Assembly (NCBI GenBank): GCA_039815415.1
Contig: JBCBZH010000043.1
Coordinates: 1-20,707 of the forward strand
Direction: 5' to 3'
Source of the DNA: JBCBZH01 sp039815415
GTDB taxonomy: Bacteria; Bacteroidota; Rhodothermia; Rhodothermales; Rubricoccaceae
DNA length: 20,707 nt
Of this stretch, positions 1 to 7,860 are shown in pieces. Within the stretch, counting starts at the first letter, position 1. Each line of letters begins with the position of its first letter. Position numbers and translations under genes: made by a program. The notes under the pieces were generated by a model that worked only from the letters and a program-made list of their open reading frames with translations, made no database searches and had not been told where the DNA came from.

Positions 1-290
1 ACGTCGTAGTAGTGCGGCAGGTCGTGCTCGGCGGCAAAAGCACGCAGGATCTGGATGTTGCGATGTGCGTGCTCGTCGGCCGTGAAGATGTAGTGGTCGG
101 GGATGATCGCCAGCCCGTCCGGGTCCCAGACCTTGGCGTTCTCGCCGAACTCGCGTTTGAAGATCTCAATGGTCGGCGGCCCACAGACGTCGTGCGTCAT
201 CAGTGTGTCGACGTCGATCCAGACGGTCTCGCCAGGGCTTACGCGGTCGCGACCGGCGTGGTTGGCGAGGATGGCTTCGGTGATGGTCAT
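1..290 (-). CDS. leuC: 3-isopropylmalate dehydratase large subunit, N-terminal part (cut by window start)
   Basis: The product isomerises 2-isopropylmalate to 3-isopropylmalate in leucine synthesis, as a [4Fe-4S] enzyme with LeuD. The visible 96 codons begin MTITEAILANHAGRDRVSPG and continue with VWIDVDTLMTHDV and AIIPDHYIFTADEHAHRNIQ. These are hallmarks of the aconitase-superfamily LeuC N-terminus, closest to the shorter LeuC/homoaconitase-type subfamily. The ATG at 290-288 is the natural start because it begins the conserved MTxTEKIL-like block. No strong Shine-Dalgarno is seen. The gene is last in the visible leuB-leuA-ilvDBNC-leuC cluster and is separated from ilvC by 217 bases that hold a palindromic repeat. 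The Fe-S cysteines lie beyond the window edge, and leuD would be expected next. Confidence 0.93.
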   Translation of the reverse strand, partial: MTITEAILANHAGRDRVSPGETVWIDVDTLMTHDVCGPPTIEIFKREFGENAKVWDPDGLAIIPDHYIFTADEHAHRNIQILRAFAAEHDLPHYYD

Positions 291-329
291 GGAAGAGGGA
301 AAAGTCTGAATCGCAAACGCAACACCCAT

Positions 330-460
330 GTCATCCTGAGCGAGTGCAGCGAGTCGAAGGATCTCAGCCGAGCACAGCACCAGCTCGAGGCTGGGGGCCC
401 GTCGTGCAATCCGGAGATCCTTCGACTGCGTTCGCTACTGCTCACTTCGCTCAGGATGAC
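330..460. repeat. Dispersed palindromic repeat between ilvC and leuC
   Basis: The two ends form an imperfect inverted repeat. The left arm (330-365) begins GTCATCCTGAGCGAG and ends GTCGAAGGATCTC. The right arm (414-460) is its reverse complement with about 11 extra bases. The arms resemble a palindromic intergenic repeat with a CATCCTGAGCG...GAAGGATC signature that I know from many bacterial genomes. A related element lies at 6021-6157 in inverted orientation, and the interiors also match: both contain GCCGAGCACAGC and a GGCTGGGG-GCCCGTCGTGC-like block. It may fold as an RNA hairpin in the ilvC-leuC transcript. No protein is encoded. Confidence 0.8.
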
Positions 461-507
461 AAGGATGAGAGGCTGAGCGTGATCGAAGCCAGCGAGCTGG
501 CGAGAGG

Positions 508-1545
508 CTACGCGGTTTCGGGGGTTGGGACTGTCTCGGTCGCCTGACCATCACCCGCAGAACTCCCGCGCAACCAGCCCATCATCTCGCGCAGCTTCTT
601 GCCCACTGTCTCGATGGGGTGCGCCTCGGACGCCGCGCGCATCTCGGCGAGCTGGCGACCGCCATTCTCCTGGTCTGCGATGAACGCTCGGGCGAATGCG
701 CCGGACTGCACCTCCGACAAGACCTTCTTCATCTCGGCCTTGACGGCGTCCGTGATGAGCCGATTGCCGATGGCGTGGCCGCCGTACTCGGCGGTGTCGG
801 ACACGCTGTAGTTCATGCGCGCCAGCCCGCCCTCGTAGTAGAGGTCCACGATCAGCTTCAGCTCGTGGAGGCACTCGAAGTACGCCAGCTCCTCGGGGTA
901 GCCCGCTTCCACAAGTGTCTCGAACCCAGCCTTGATGAGCGCCTCCGAGCCGCCACAGAGAACGGCCTGCTCTCCGAAGAGGTCGGTCTCCGTCTCGTCC
1001 TTGAAATTGGTCTCGATGACGCCCGCTCGCGTCCCGCCGATGGCGTCGGCGTAGGAGAGCGCCAGCTCGAGGGCACCTCCGGAAGCGTCCTGGTGAACGG
1101 CCACCAGACAGGGCACGCCGCCGCCGCTCTCGAACACGCGGCGCACGAGATGGCCGGGCGACTTCGGCGCGACGAGGAACACATCCACACCCTCCGGCGG
1201 CTGAACCTGATCGTAGTGGACGGAGAAGCCATGCCCCACGGCCAGCGCCTTGCCAGGCGTCAGGTGCTCGCGGATGGCGCTCTCGTAGACCGCCTTGTGG
1301 TGCTGATCCGGGACGAGCAGCATGATGACATCCCCGCGCCGCGCAGCCTCAGACGGTGAGACCACCACCAGCCCGGCGGCACGAGCGTCTCGAGCGGACG
1401 GCGAGCCCTCGCGCAGCCCGACGACCACGTCGACGCCGCTGTCGCGTAGGTTGAGACTGTGGGCATGGCCCTGGCTGCCGTAACCGATCACGGCGACGGT
1501 CTTGGAGCGGATAACGGCTGGATCAGCCTCGTAGTGGACGGTCAT
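508..1545 (-). CDS. ilvC: Ketol-acid reductoisomerase (NADP+), class I
   Basis: Converts acetolactate or acetohydroxybutyrate to the dihydroxy acid, the second common step of Val/Ile synthesis, in the cytoplasm. The 345-residue length fits a class I enzyme. The N-terminus has the Rossmann motif AVIGYGSQGHAHSLNLRDSG, followed by the cofactor loop VGLREGSPSARDA. The knotted C-terminal domain has LFGEQAVLCGG, YFECLHELKLIVDLYYEGG and MNYSVSDTAEYGG, which supply the metal-binding acidic residues. The start is the ATG at 1545 (MTVHYEADPAV). The open frame runs upstream to 1854, but that part is a shadow of ilvN. The gene lies 56 bases after the ilvN stop. The tail after GWLRG is a short low-complexity extension. 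Confidence 0.97.
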   Translation of the reverse strand: MTVHYEADPAVIRSKTVAVIGYGSQGHAHSLNLRDSGVDVVVGLREGSPSARDARAAGLVVVSPSEAARRGDVIMLLVPDQHHKAVYESAIREHLTPGKALAVGHGFSVHYDQVQPPEGVDVFLVAPKSPGHLVRRVFESGGGVPCLVAVHQDASGGALELALSYADAIGGTRAGVIETNFKDETETDLFGEQAVLCGGSEALIKAGFETLVEAGYPEELAYFECLHELKLIVDLYYEGGLARMNYSVSDTAEYGGHAIGNRLITDAVKAEMKKVLSEVQSGAFARAFIADQENGGRQLAEMRAASEAHPIETVGKKLREMMGWLRGSSAGDGQATETVPTPETA

Positions 1546-1601
1546 GGGAGAAGGTTGAGAGTTCCGGATTGAGACCAGGGTGCCATCGAGCCGGAGTGGC
1601 G

Positions 1602-2198
1602 TCAGGATCGGGCTGGCGATGAATTGAGGGAGAGATGGCGGGAGCGGTGCAGTGCGAGGCGCCCGCTGCGGGCGACCTCCATCAGGCCATGCTCCTCCAT
1701 GATGTGGATGAAGGCGTCGATCTCCGAGGACGTGCCCGTCAGCTCGACGGTGATGGCCTCGCGGTCGGCGTGGACGACGTGGGCGCCGAGGCTGCGCGTC
1801 AGCTCGAGGAGGCCAGAGCGGTTGGCCGCGGTGGCCGCCAGCTTGGCGAGACACAGCTCGCGCTCCACGACGGCGTCGTCCGGCGTGAACTCGTCAAGCT
1901 GGAGGACATCGATGAGCTGGCGGACGAGGCGGACGGCCTGCCGCACCTGGCGCCGCGAACCCGTCGTCACGATGGTCAGGCGCGACACATCGGGGTCCTC
2001 CGTGGTCCCAACCGAGACGCTGTCGAGGTTTAGGTTGCGCGCCGAGAAGAGGTTGACAACCCGGTTGAGCGCCCCCGCGTGGTTCTCGATCAGGATCGAG
2101 AGCACGTGCGTCTGCGGGATCTCGGGCGCGTCCGCCAGAACGGTCTCGCCGTTGGCCCGCTTGCGGAGGAGTTGCTGAGGCGTCAGGAATCCAGTCAT
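1602..2198 (-). CDS. ilvN: Acetolactate synthase small (regulatory) subunit
   Basis: Regulatory partner of IlvB, conferring valine feedback inhibition on acetohydroxyacid synthase. An N-terminal ACT domain is visible: THVLSILIENHAGALNRVVN followed by LFSARNLNLDSVSVG and DVSRLTIVTTG. A C-terminal regulatory domain follows (LAKLAATAANRSGLLELTRS, then VVHADREAITVELTGTSSEI). The length is 198 residues from the ATG at 2198. An in-frame GTG at 2207 overlaps the ilvB stop codon and could be used instead, adding three residues. The near-overlap with ilvB implies coupled translation of the two subunits, as is common for this pair. IlvH is an equivalent name. Confidence 0.94.
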   Translation of the reverse strand: MTGFLTPQQLLRKRANGETVLADAPEIPQTHVLSILIENHAGALNRVVNLFSARNLNLDSVSVGTTEDPDVSRLTIVTTGSRRQVRQAVRLVRQLIDVLQLDEFTPDDAVVERELCLAKLAATAANRSGLLELTRSLGAHVVHADREAITVELTGTSSEIDAFIHIMEEHGLMEVARSGRLALHRSRHLSLNSSPARS

Positions 2199-2203
2199 GA
2201 CAT

Positions 2204-3996
2204 TCACTCGTCTTCGCCTGCGAAACGGCGGAGGATCATGTCGTCGGTGGCAGCCCCGGCAGGGACCATTGGAAAGACCAGCTCTTCGTGGGGCACCACG
2301 AACTCGATGAGCGCAGGGCGGTCGGTGACGGCCCAGGCTGCCTCAATGGCGGCATCCGCCTCCGCTGGCGTGGAGGCGCGGAACGCCGCACAGCCAAAGG
2401 CCTCCGCCAGCGCGACGAACTCCGGGTTGGTGTCGGCGAGGTCGGTGTGGGAGTAGCGCTCAGCGTGGAACAGCTCCTGCCACTGGCGCACCATCCCCAG
2501 GCGGCTGTTGTTGATGACTGCCACCTTGATGGGGAGTCCGAGGGCGCGGGCGACGCCCATCTCCTGCATGTTCATCAGGAACCCGCCGTCCCCGTTGATG
2601 GAGACGACTGTGGCGTCGGTGTCTCGAAGGCCGAGGGCCGCGCCGAGCGCTGCTGGGAATCCAAAGCCCATCGTGCCGAGGCCGCCAGAGGTGATGTGGC
2701 TTCGGGGCCGGACGAACCCGAAGTGCTGTGCGGCCCACATCTGGTGCTGCCCCACATCGGTGGTCAGCACGGCCGTGTCGCCAGCTCGAGCGCCGAGCTT
2801 GCGAATGGCCTCGACGGCGCCGAGCGGACCGTCGGGGTCGCTCTCCGGCACCTCCATCTCAGGTGCTGCCTGCGCTCTCCAGCCCCCGATCTGATCGAGC
2901 CACGCCGCGGTGTCCTTGGGCTCGAGCTGAGGACGAAGCTGGCCAAGCACCGTCGCCACGTCGCCCAGGATGGCACAATCGGCAAAGACGTTCTTGGAAA
3001 CGCACGACGGGTCGATCTCGATGTGGATCACCTTGGCGTGCGGCGCCCAGGCCTCCAGTTTTCCCGTCACGCGGTCGTCGAAGCGAGCCCCGACAGCGAT
3101 CAGCAGGTCGCAGGTCTGGACGGCCATGTTGGCCGCGTACGTGCCGTGCATGCCGAGCATCCCGAGCGCCAGCGCATCGGTCTCGGGAAAGGCGCCGAGG
3201 CCGTGAAGCGTGGTCGTGACGGGAATGCGCGTGTGGCGGGCCAGCTCCGTGAGTGCTTCCGACGCCCCGCCGTTGACGGTCCCGCCGCCGACGTAGAGCA
3301 GGGGCCGCTCCGAGCGGCGATCATGCCCGCCGCACGCTCCACCTTCTCCGTCAGCCCGGCGCTCGGCACGGCGTAGCCACGCAGCGTGACCGACTCCGGG
3401 TACTCGAACTCCGCCTCTTCGACGAGGATGTCTTTGGGCAGGTCGATGACGACCGGACCGGGCCGCCCGGTCCGCGCAATGTGATAGGCGGCCTTGATGG
3501 TCGGCGCGAGGTCTTTGGCCGACCGAACCTGGAAGCTGTGCTTGGTGATGGACCGCGTGACGCCCATCGTGTCGCATTCTTGGAAGGCATCGCCGCCGAT
3601 CAGCGGCACCGCTACCTGCCCCGTAAACACGACGATGGGCACGGAGTCGAGCATGGCGTCGGCGATGCCGGTGACGGTGTTGGTGGCGCCGGGGCCACTC
3701 GTCACCAGCACAGTCCCCACCTTGCCGGTGGCCTTCGCGTAGCCCTCAGCGGCATGCGTTCCAGCCTGCTCGTGGCGCACCAGCACATGCTGGAACGACG
3801 GCTGCATCGTCGCCAGCGCGTCGTAGATCTTGATGATGGCTCCGCCGGGGTGCCCAAACACAACCTCTACGCCTTCGGCCTCAAGGCTCCGGACGAAAAT
3901 CTCAGCACCGGTCAATACAGGAGCGTCGGTGCGAGGGGTGGGCCACATCGAGCTGGCGCGGGCCGGTCGGGGCGGAGGAGCAGCAGTAGGAGGCAT
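2204..3996 (-). CDS. ilvB: Acetolactate synthase large (catalytic) subunit, with an apparent frameshift
   Basis: TPP- and FAD-dependent enzyme making acetolactate from pyruvate. The product is read in two frames. The upstream part (3996 to about 3310) has GAEIFVRSLEAEGVEVVFGH, the catalytic-Glu region RHEQAGTHAAEGYAKATG, GPGATNTVTGIADA and GDAFQECD. The downstream part (about 3310 to 2204) has RPLLYVGGG, LGMLGMHGTYAANMAV and the TPP/Mg motif NGDGGFLMNMQEM...NNSRLGMVRQWQ. One missing base within or beside the palindrome at 3304-3318 accounts for the change of frame, and restoring it gives about 597 residues, normal for the family. The start is taken as the ATG at 3996 (MPPTAAPPP); the ATG at 3948 is an alternative. 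Sequencing error, a real lesion or recoding are all possible. The intact neighbours favour a base error or a very recent mutation. Confidence 0.9.
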
Positions 3997-4113
3997 ATCG
4001 GGTGCGGATGAGGAGCCGCAGGAGCGAGGCGTTTCAGGCGAAGCGATGGCGCCGGGGTGCCCGTTCAGACGAGATGCGTCGGGCTGGCGGATTCGCTCCG
4101 TGGGAGCGTCGGC

Positions 4114-4142
4114 GTAGAGACGCCACGGCGTGGCGTCTGTAC
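4114..4142. repeat. Short palindromic repeat in the ilvD-ilvB spacer
   Basis: The 29 bases form a near-perfect hairpin: arms GTAGAGACGCCAC and GTGGCGTCTGTAC pair over 13 positions with one mismatch, around a 3-base loop. The GTAGAGACGCC...GGCGTCT type resembles a hairpin repeat I know from spacers of unrelated bacteria. It lies in the 261-base ilvD-ilvB gap and would form a stable hairpin in the transcript. No poly-U tail follows, so I do not call it a terminator. Confidence 0.7.
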
Positions 4143-4257
4143 GGGAGCGCTGGTGGCGGGCTAGCGACCGAATCCACCGCAAGCGCCACTCCGGGCGGGC
4201 GACGGGCCGATTGCGTGGGTCCGCGCTTGGCAGAAATCATCGAGCTGGCGAGAGGCA

Positions 4258-5994
4258 TCACGGCGTCGGTTCGGGAATCGCAGCGCCGTCTCCGGAAGGC
4301 ACTGCCCGCTCGTCGGCCACGTCGCGGAGGACGGCACCGTCGGAGGCAGATGTCACGAAGTGGGCGTAGCGCCCCAGCCAGCCGCGCCGGATCTTGGGAA
4401 CGAAGGCAGGCGCGGCGGCAAGACGCGCCGAGATCTCGGCCTCATCCACGAGCAGCGTCAGCTCGCCCGCGTGGATGTCGATGCGGATGCGGTCGCCTGC
4501 CCGGACAGCCCCTATGGGACCACCCGACGCGGCTTCTGGGGAGACATGGCCGATAGAAAGCCCCCGCGTGGCGCCCGAGAAGCGGCCGTCGGTAATCATG
4601 GCGACCGACGTGTCCAGGCCCATGCCCGCCAGCGCGCTGGTGGGCTGCAGCATCTCCGGCATTCCCGGCCCCCCCTTCGGCCCCTCAGTGCGGATCACGA
4701 CCACCTCGCCCGGCACCACCTCGCCGCCCAGGATGCCGGCTACGGCATCGTCCTGGGACTCGTAGAGGCGAACCGGCCCCTCGAACGTCAGCATCTCTTC
4801 CACCACCGCACCGCTCTTGACGATGGCACCATCGGGCGCCAGGTTGCCAGTGAGCACTGCCAGCCCGCCCGTCGGGCGGAACGCGCTGGCGACCGGGTGG
4901 ATGATGTCGGGACGCTTGTTCTCGGCCGCCTTGATGGTATCGCGCAGCGGTCCAGCGACGGTCGGGCGGTCGGGATGAATGCATCCCGCCGCGTCCAGCT
5001 CGCGCAGGATGGCCGGGATGCCGCCCGCCTCCTCTACGTCCTCCATATGCACGTCGGGCGTTGCGGGCGAGACTTTGCAGATGTAGGGCGTCCGCCTCGA
5101 GACCTCCGCGACGCGATGCAAATCATACGGCAGCTCGGCCTCGCGGGCAGCGGCCAGCAAGTGGAGGACCGTGTTGGTCGATCCGCCCATCGCCATGTCA
5201 AGTGCGAAGGCATCGTCCATCGCCTCGGTGGTCACGATGTCGCGTGGCTTCAGATCCGCCTCCACCAGTTCGACCACCCGGCGGGCAGCGGCACGCGCCA
5301 GCTCGCGGCGGCGCGGATCGGTGGCGAGGATGGAGCCGTTGTAGGGCAGCGCCAGCCCGAGGGCCTCCATGAGGCAGTTCATCGAGTTGGCGGTAAACAT
5401 CCCTGAGCACGAGCCACACGTGGGGCACGCCAGGCTCTCGATGTCGTAGAGCTGCGCGTCGTCGATCTCGCCCGTCTGGTAGCGCCCGACGCCCTCGAAC
5501 ACGCTCACGAGGTCGATCTTCTCGCCATTCGGGAGACGTCCGGCCTTCATCGGTCCGCCGGAGACGAACACCGTCGGGATGTTGAGACGGAGCGCGCCCA
5601 TCAGCATCCCCGGCACAATCTTGTCGCAGTTGGGAATGCACACCAGCCCGTCGAGCCAGTGCGCGCTGGCGACGGTCTCGACGCTGTCAGCGATCAACTC
5701 ACGCGAGGGTAGCGAGTAGCGCATCCCGATGTGACCCATCGCGATGCCATCGTCCACACCGATGGTGTTGAACTCGAAAGGCACGGCGCCCGCTGCTCGG
5801 ATGGCATGCTTGACCACCTTCCCGAACGACTGCAGATGGACGTGCCCCGGAATGAGGTCGATGTACGAGTTGCAGACGCCGATGAACGGCTTGTCGAAGT
5901 CGGCGTCGGACTCGATCTGGCCGGTCGCGCGGAGGAGGCTCCGGTGCGGCGCGCGCTCAAACCCAGCTTTGACGGTGTCGCTACGAAGAGGCAT
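4258..5994 (-). CDS. ilvD: Dihydroxy-acid dehydratase
   Basis: Dehydrates 2,3-dihydroxy-isovalerate or -methylvalerate to the 2-oxo acid, the third common step of Val/Ile synthesis. The 578 residues match the family's usual length. Fe-S cluster cysteines appear in the three expected contexts: GVCNSYIDLIPGH, CIPNCDKIVPGM and CPTCGSCSGMFTANSMNCL. Further family motifs are DDAFALDMAMGGSTNTVLHL, TGNLAPDGAIVK, GPKGGPGMPEM and TDGRFSGATRGLSIGH. The start is the ATG at 5994 (MPLRSDTVKAGFERAPHRSL), with the family's opening block directly behind it. The tail after RYAHFVTSASDGAVL is a proline-rich extension. Spacers of 192 bases to leuA and 261 to ilvB, both holding repeats, separate it from its neighbours. 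Confidence 0.97.
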   Translation of the reverse strand: MPLRSDTVKAGFERAPHRSLLRATGQIESDADFDKPFIGVCNSYIDLIPGHVHLQSFGKVVKHAIRAAGAVPFEFNTIGVDDGIAMGHIGMRYSLPSRELIADSVETVASAHWLDGLVCIPNCDKIVPGMLMGALRLNIPTVFVSGGPMKAGRLPNGEKIDLVSVFEGVGRYQTGEIDDAQLYDIESLACPTCGSCSGMFTANSMNCLMEALGLALPYNGSILATDPRRRELARAAARRVVELVEADLKPRDIVTTEAMDDAFALDMAMGGSTNTVLHLLAAAREAELPYDLHRVAEVSRRTPYICKVSPATPDVHMEDVEEAGGIPAILRELDAAGCIHPDRPTVAGPLRDTIKAAENKRPDIIHPVASAFRPTGGLAVLTGNLAPDGAIVKSGAVVEEMLTFEGPVRLYESQDDAVAGILGGEVVPGEVVVIRTEGPKGGPGMPEMLQPTSALAGMGLDTSVAMITDGRFSGATRGLSIGHVSPEAASGGPIGAVRAGDRIRIDIHAGELTLLVDEAEISARLAAAPAFVPKIRRGWLGRYAHFVTSASDGAVLRDVADERAVPSGDGAAIPEPTP

Positions 5995-6020
5995 CAGATG
6001 TACCTGGAGACAGCATTCGT

Positions 6021-6157
6021 GTCATCTCGAGCTTGTCGAGGGATCTCAGGAGGGCACAACGGGTCCCCAGCTCGAACCGAAGGTCGGCGTTAGCCAACTG
6101 GCGCTGTGCTCGGCGGAGATCCTTCGACTCCGGGCTGCGCCCTCCGCTCAGGATGAC
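6021..6157. repeat. Dispersed palindromic repeat between leuA and ilvD
   Basis: Outer arms GTCATCTCGAGCTTGTCGAG (6021 on) and the reverse complement ending CTCAGGATGAC (to 6157) bracket a diverged interior. On the opposite strand the interior reads CGCCGAGCACAGCGCCAG and later GCTGGGGACCCGTTGTGC, matching the interior of the element at 330-460. The two are therefore inverted copies of one family, and this one carries extra sequence in the middle. It fills most of the 192-base leuA-ilvD spacer. Confidence 0.75.
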
Positions 6158-6186
6158 AGAGTGTGAGGTGGAGTGGATCAAACCGG

Positions 6187-7800
6187 TTAGCCCTGCCCGA
6201 ACGAGGCCATGATGCCGTCCTGCACGAAGGCGCCCTCGTGATGCTCATCGGCGTCGAGACCGTTGAGGGCTTCCACGTAGGCCTCGGCAGAGGCGCGGAG
6301 GATGTCTGAGTGAGCCGCCTTGCCTTGAGCACGGAACGGCCCGTCAGAGACCACGACCAGCGCCTCGCCGAGCGCGTCGGCAGCACCCGTGAGAGCGCGA
6401 ATCGAGTAGGTCTCGAGATGGTGAGGACGCCCGGCGGCAGCGTCAATGGCGCGGTAGAGCGCCTCCACTGGCCCATCGCCCGTCGCCGACTCGACTCGCA
6501 AGTCGCCGGACTCCCCATCGTGCAGCGTCACCTCCGCTCGAGGCGCCTCCTCGGTGTCGGTCGCGATTTGCATCCCGACCAGCGCGAGTCTCGGCCGCTC
6601 GGCATCACCCGTCGAACTGGGATCGGCGATCAGCTCGAGGTCGGCGTCGTAGACCTCCTTCTTGCGATGCGCCAGCGCGACGAACCGCTCGTAGACGGCA
6701 TCGCGCTGGTCGTCTGGCACCTCAATGCCAATGCCGCTCAAGCGAGCGAACAGGCCGTGGCGCCCGCTGTGGCGGCCCAGGCGAATGTTCTCCAGGCTGG
6801 CTCCTACGTCCTCGGCACGCATGATCTCATACGTCTCGCGCGCTTTCAGAACGCCGTGCTGGTGAATGCCTGCCTCGTGCGCGAAGGCGTTGTCGCCCAC
6901 AATCGCCTTGTTCGGCGGTACCGCAAATCCGGTCACGACGGACACGAGTTGGCTGGCCTCGCCAAGCCGCGTAGCATCGAGCTGGTGCGAGACGCCGTAG
7001 TGATCGGCCCGAACGCGAAGTGCCATCGCCACTTCCTCCAGCGAGGCGTTGCCCGCACGCTCGCCCAGCCCGTTGACGGTCACCTCCACCTGCCGCGCCC
7101 CCGCCTCGACGCCCGCGAGGGTGTTGGCGACCGCCAGCCCGAGGTCGTCGTGGCAGTGCGTGGAGAGGATCACCCCGGAGGTGTCGCAGCAGTCCTGGAC
7201 GGCGCGGAACATGGCCGCGTAGTCGGCGGGCGTGCAGTAGCCGGTCGTGTCCGGGATGTTGATGGTGGTGGCCCCGGCCTCGATGGCGGCGGCGATGACC
7301 TCGCAGAGGTACCCGTGGTCGGTGCGCCCAGCGTCCTCCGCGCTGAACTCGACGTCGGCGGTGTGCTGCTTTGCCTGCCGGATGGCGTCCTGGGCCATCT
7401 TCAAGACGCTCGCGCGGCGCTCCGCGAGAGTCGCCCCGAAGCGCGGCGCGCTGAACTTGGCGCCGATGTGGATGTCGCTCGTGGCGATAAACGTGTGGAT
7501 GCGGGTCAGCTGCCCATCCGCCAGCGCGTCGGCGGCGGCCTGCACGTCGGCCTCATGGGCTCTAGCTAGCGCGCAGATGGTCGTCCTCGAGCTGGCGAGG
7601 GCCTCGACGATGGCACGCACGGCCTCGGCCTGCTGGGGCGATGAGATCGGAAAACCCGCCTCGATCACGTCCACGTTCATGGCAGCCAACAACCGGGCGA
7701 TGCGGAGCTTGCCAGAGAGCGTCATCGCCGCGCCGGGGGACTGTTCGCCGTCGCGGAGGGTGGTGTCGAAGAGGACGACGTGGTTGGAAGAAGCGGCCAT
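6187..7800 (-). CDS. leuA: 2-isopropylmalate synthase
   Basis: Condenses acetyl-CoA with 2-oxoisovalerate, the committed step of leucine synthesis. The 537 residues have the DRE-TIM barrel start VLFDTTLRDGEQSPGAAM, the substrate-site block DVEFSAEDAGRTD, the metal-binding STHCHDDLGLAVANT, and GLGERAGNASLEEVAMALR. The helical subdomain has FAHEAGIHQHGVLK and LGRHSGRHG. The C-terminal third (about residues 395-525) is the LeuA allosteric domain, the site of leucine feedback in this family. The start is the ATG at 7800 (MAASSNHVVLFDTT). A TTG seven codons upstream is less likely. The gene follows the leuB stop by 60 bases. Confidence 0.96.
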   Translation of the reverse strand: MAASSNHVVLFDTTLRDGEQSPGAAMTLSGKLRIARLLAAMNVDVIEAGFPISSPQQAEAVRAIVEALASSRTTICALARAHEADVQAAADALADGQLTRIHTFIATSDIHIGAKFSAPRFGATLAERRASVLKMAQDAIRQAKQHTADVEFSAEDAGRTDHGYLCEVIAAAIEAGATTINIPDTTGYCTPADYAAMFRAVQDCCDTSGVILSTHCHDDLGLAVANTLAGVEAGARQVEVTVNGLGERAGNASLEEVAMALRVRADHYGVSHQLDATRLGEASQLVSVVTGFAVPPNKAIVGDNAFAHEAGIHQHGVLKARETYEIMRAEDVGASLENIRLGRHSGRHGLFARLSGIGIEVPDDQRDAVYERFVALAHRKKEVYDADLELIADPSSTGDAERPRLALVGMQIATDTEEAPRAEVTLHDGESGDLRVESATGDGPVEALYRAIDAAAGRPHHLETYSIRALTGAADALGEALVVVSDGPFRAQGKAAHSDILRASAEAYVEALNGLDADEHHEGAFVQDGIMASFGQG

Positions 7801-7839
7801 TGGGACGAGGGGCGAGGTCAAGGCGTTGGGCTCGGGGAG

Positions 7840-7857
7840 GACACGATGCGTCGTGTC
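7840..7857 (-). other. Small hairpin between leuB and leuA
   Basis: On the transcript strand GACACGA and TCGTGTC form a perfect 7-bp stem around a 4-base CGCA loop, starting 3 bases after the leuB stop. No U tract follows. It may be a processing or stabilising hairpin rather than a terminator, since leuA follows closely. Confidence 0.4.
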
Positions 7858-7860
7858 TGT

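Noticed and set aside
330..460. CRISPR array or IS element
   Set aside because: Only two inverted arms with no regular direct repeats and spacers, and no transposase gene in the window.
12..476. Plus-strand ORF at the left edge
   Set aside because: It runs antisense to leuC and then through the palindromic repeat; no family resemblance.
1546..1854. N-terminal extension of ilvC
   Set aside because: It overlaps ilvN and has Arg/Pro-rich shadow composition; the conserved protein begins at 1545.
3290..3330. Programmed frameshifting in ilvB
   Set aside because: No slippery heptamer in the zero frame and not known for this family; one base deletion is simpler.
6310..7569. Plus-strand ORF of 419 codons opposite leuA
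   Set aside because: Antisense shadow with no recognisable motifs; leuA on the other strand is unambiguous.
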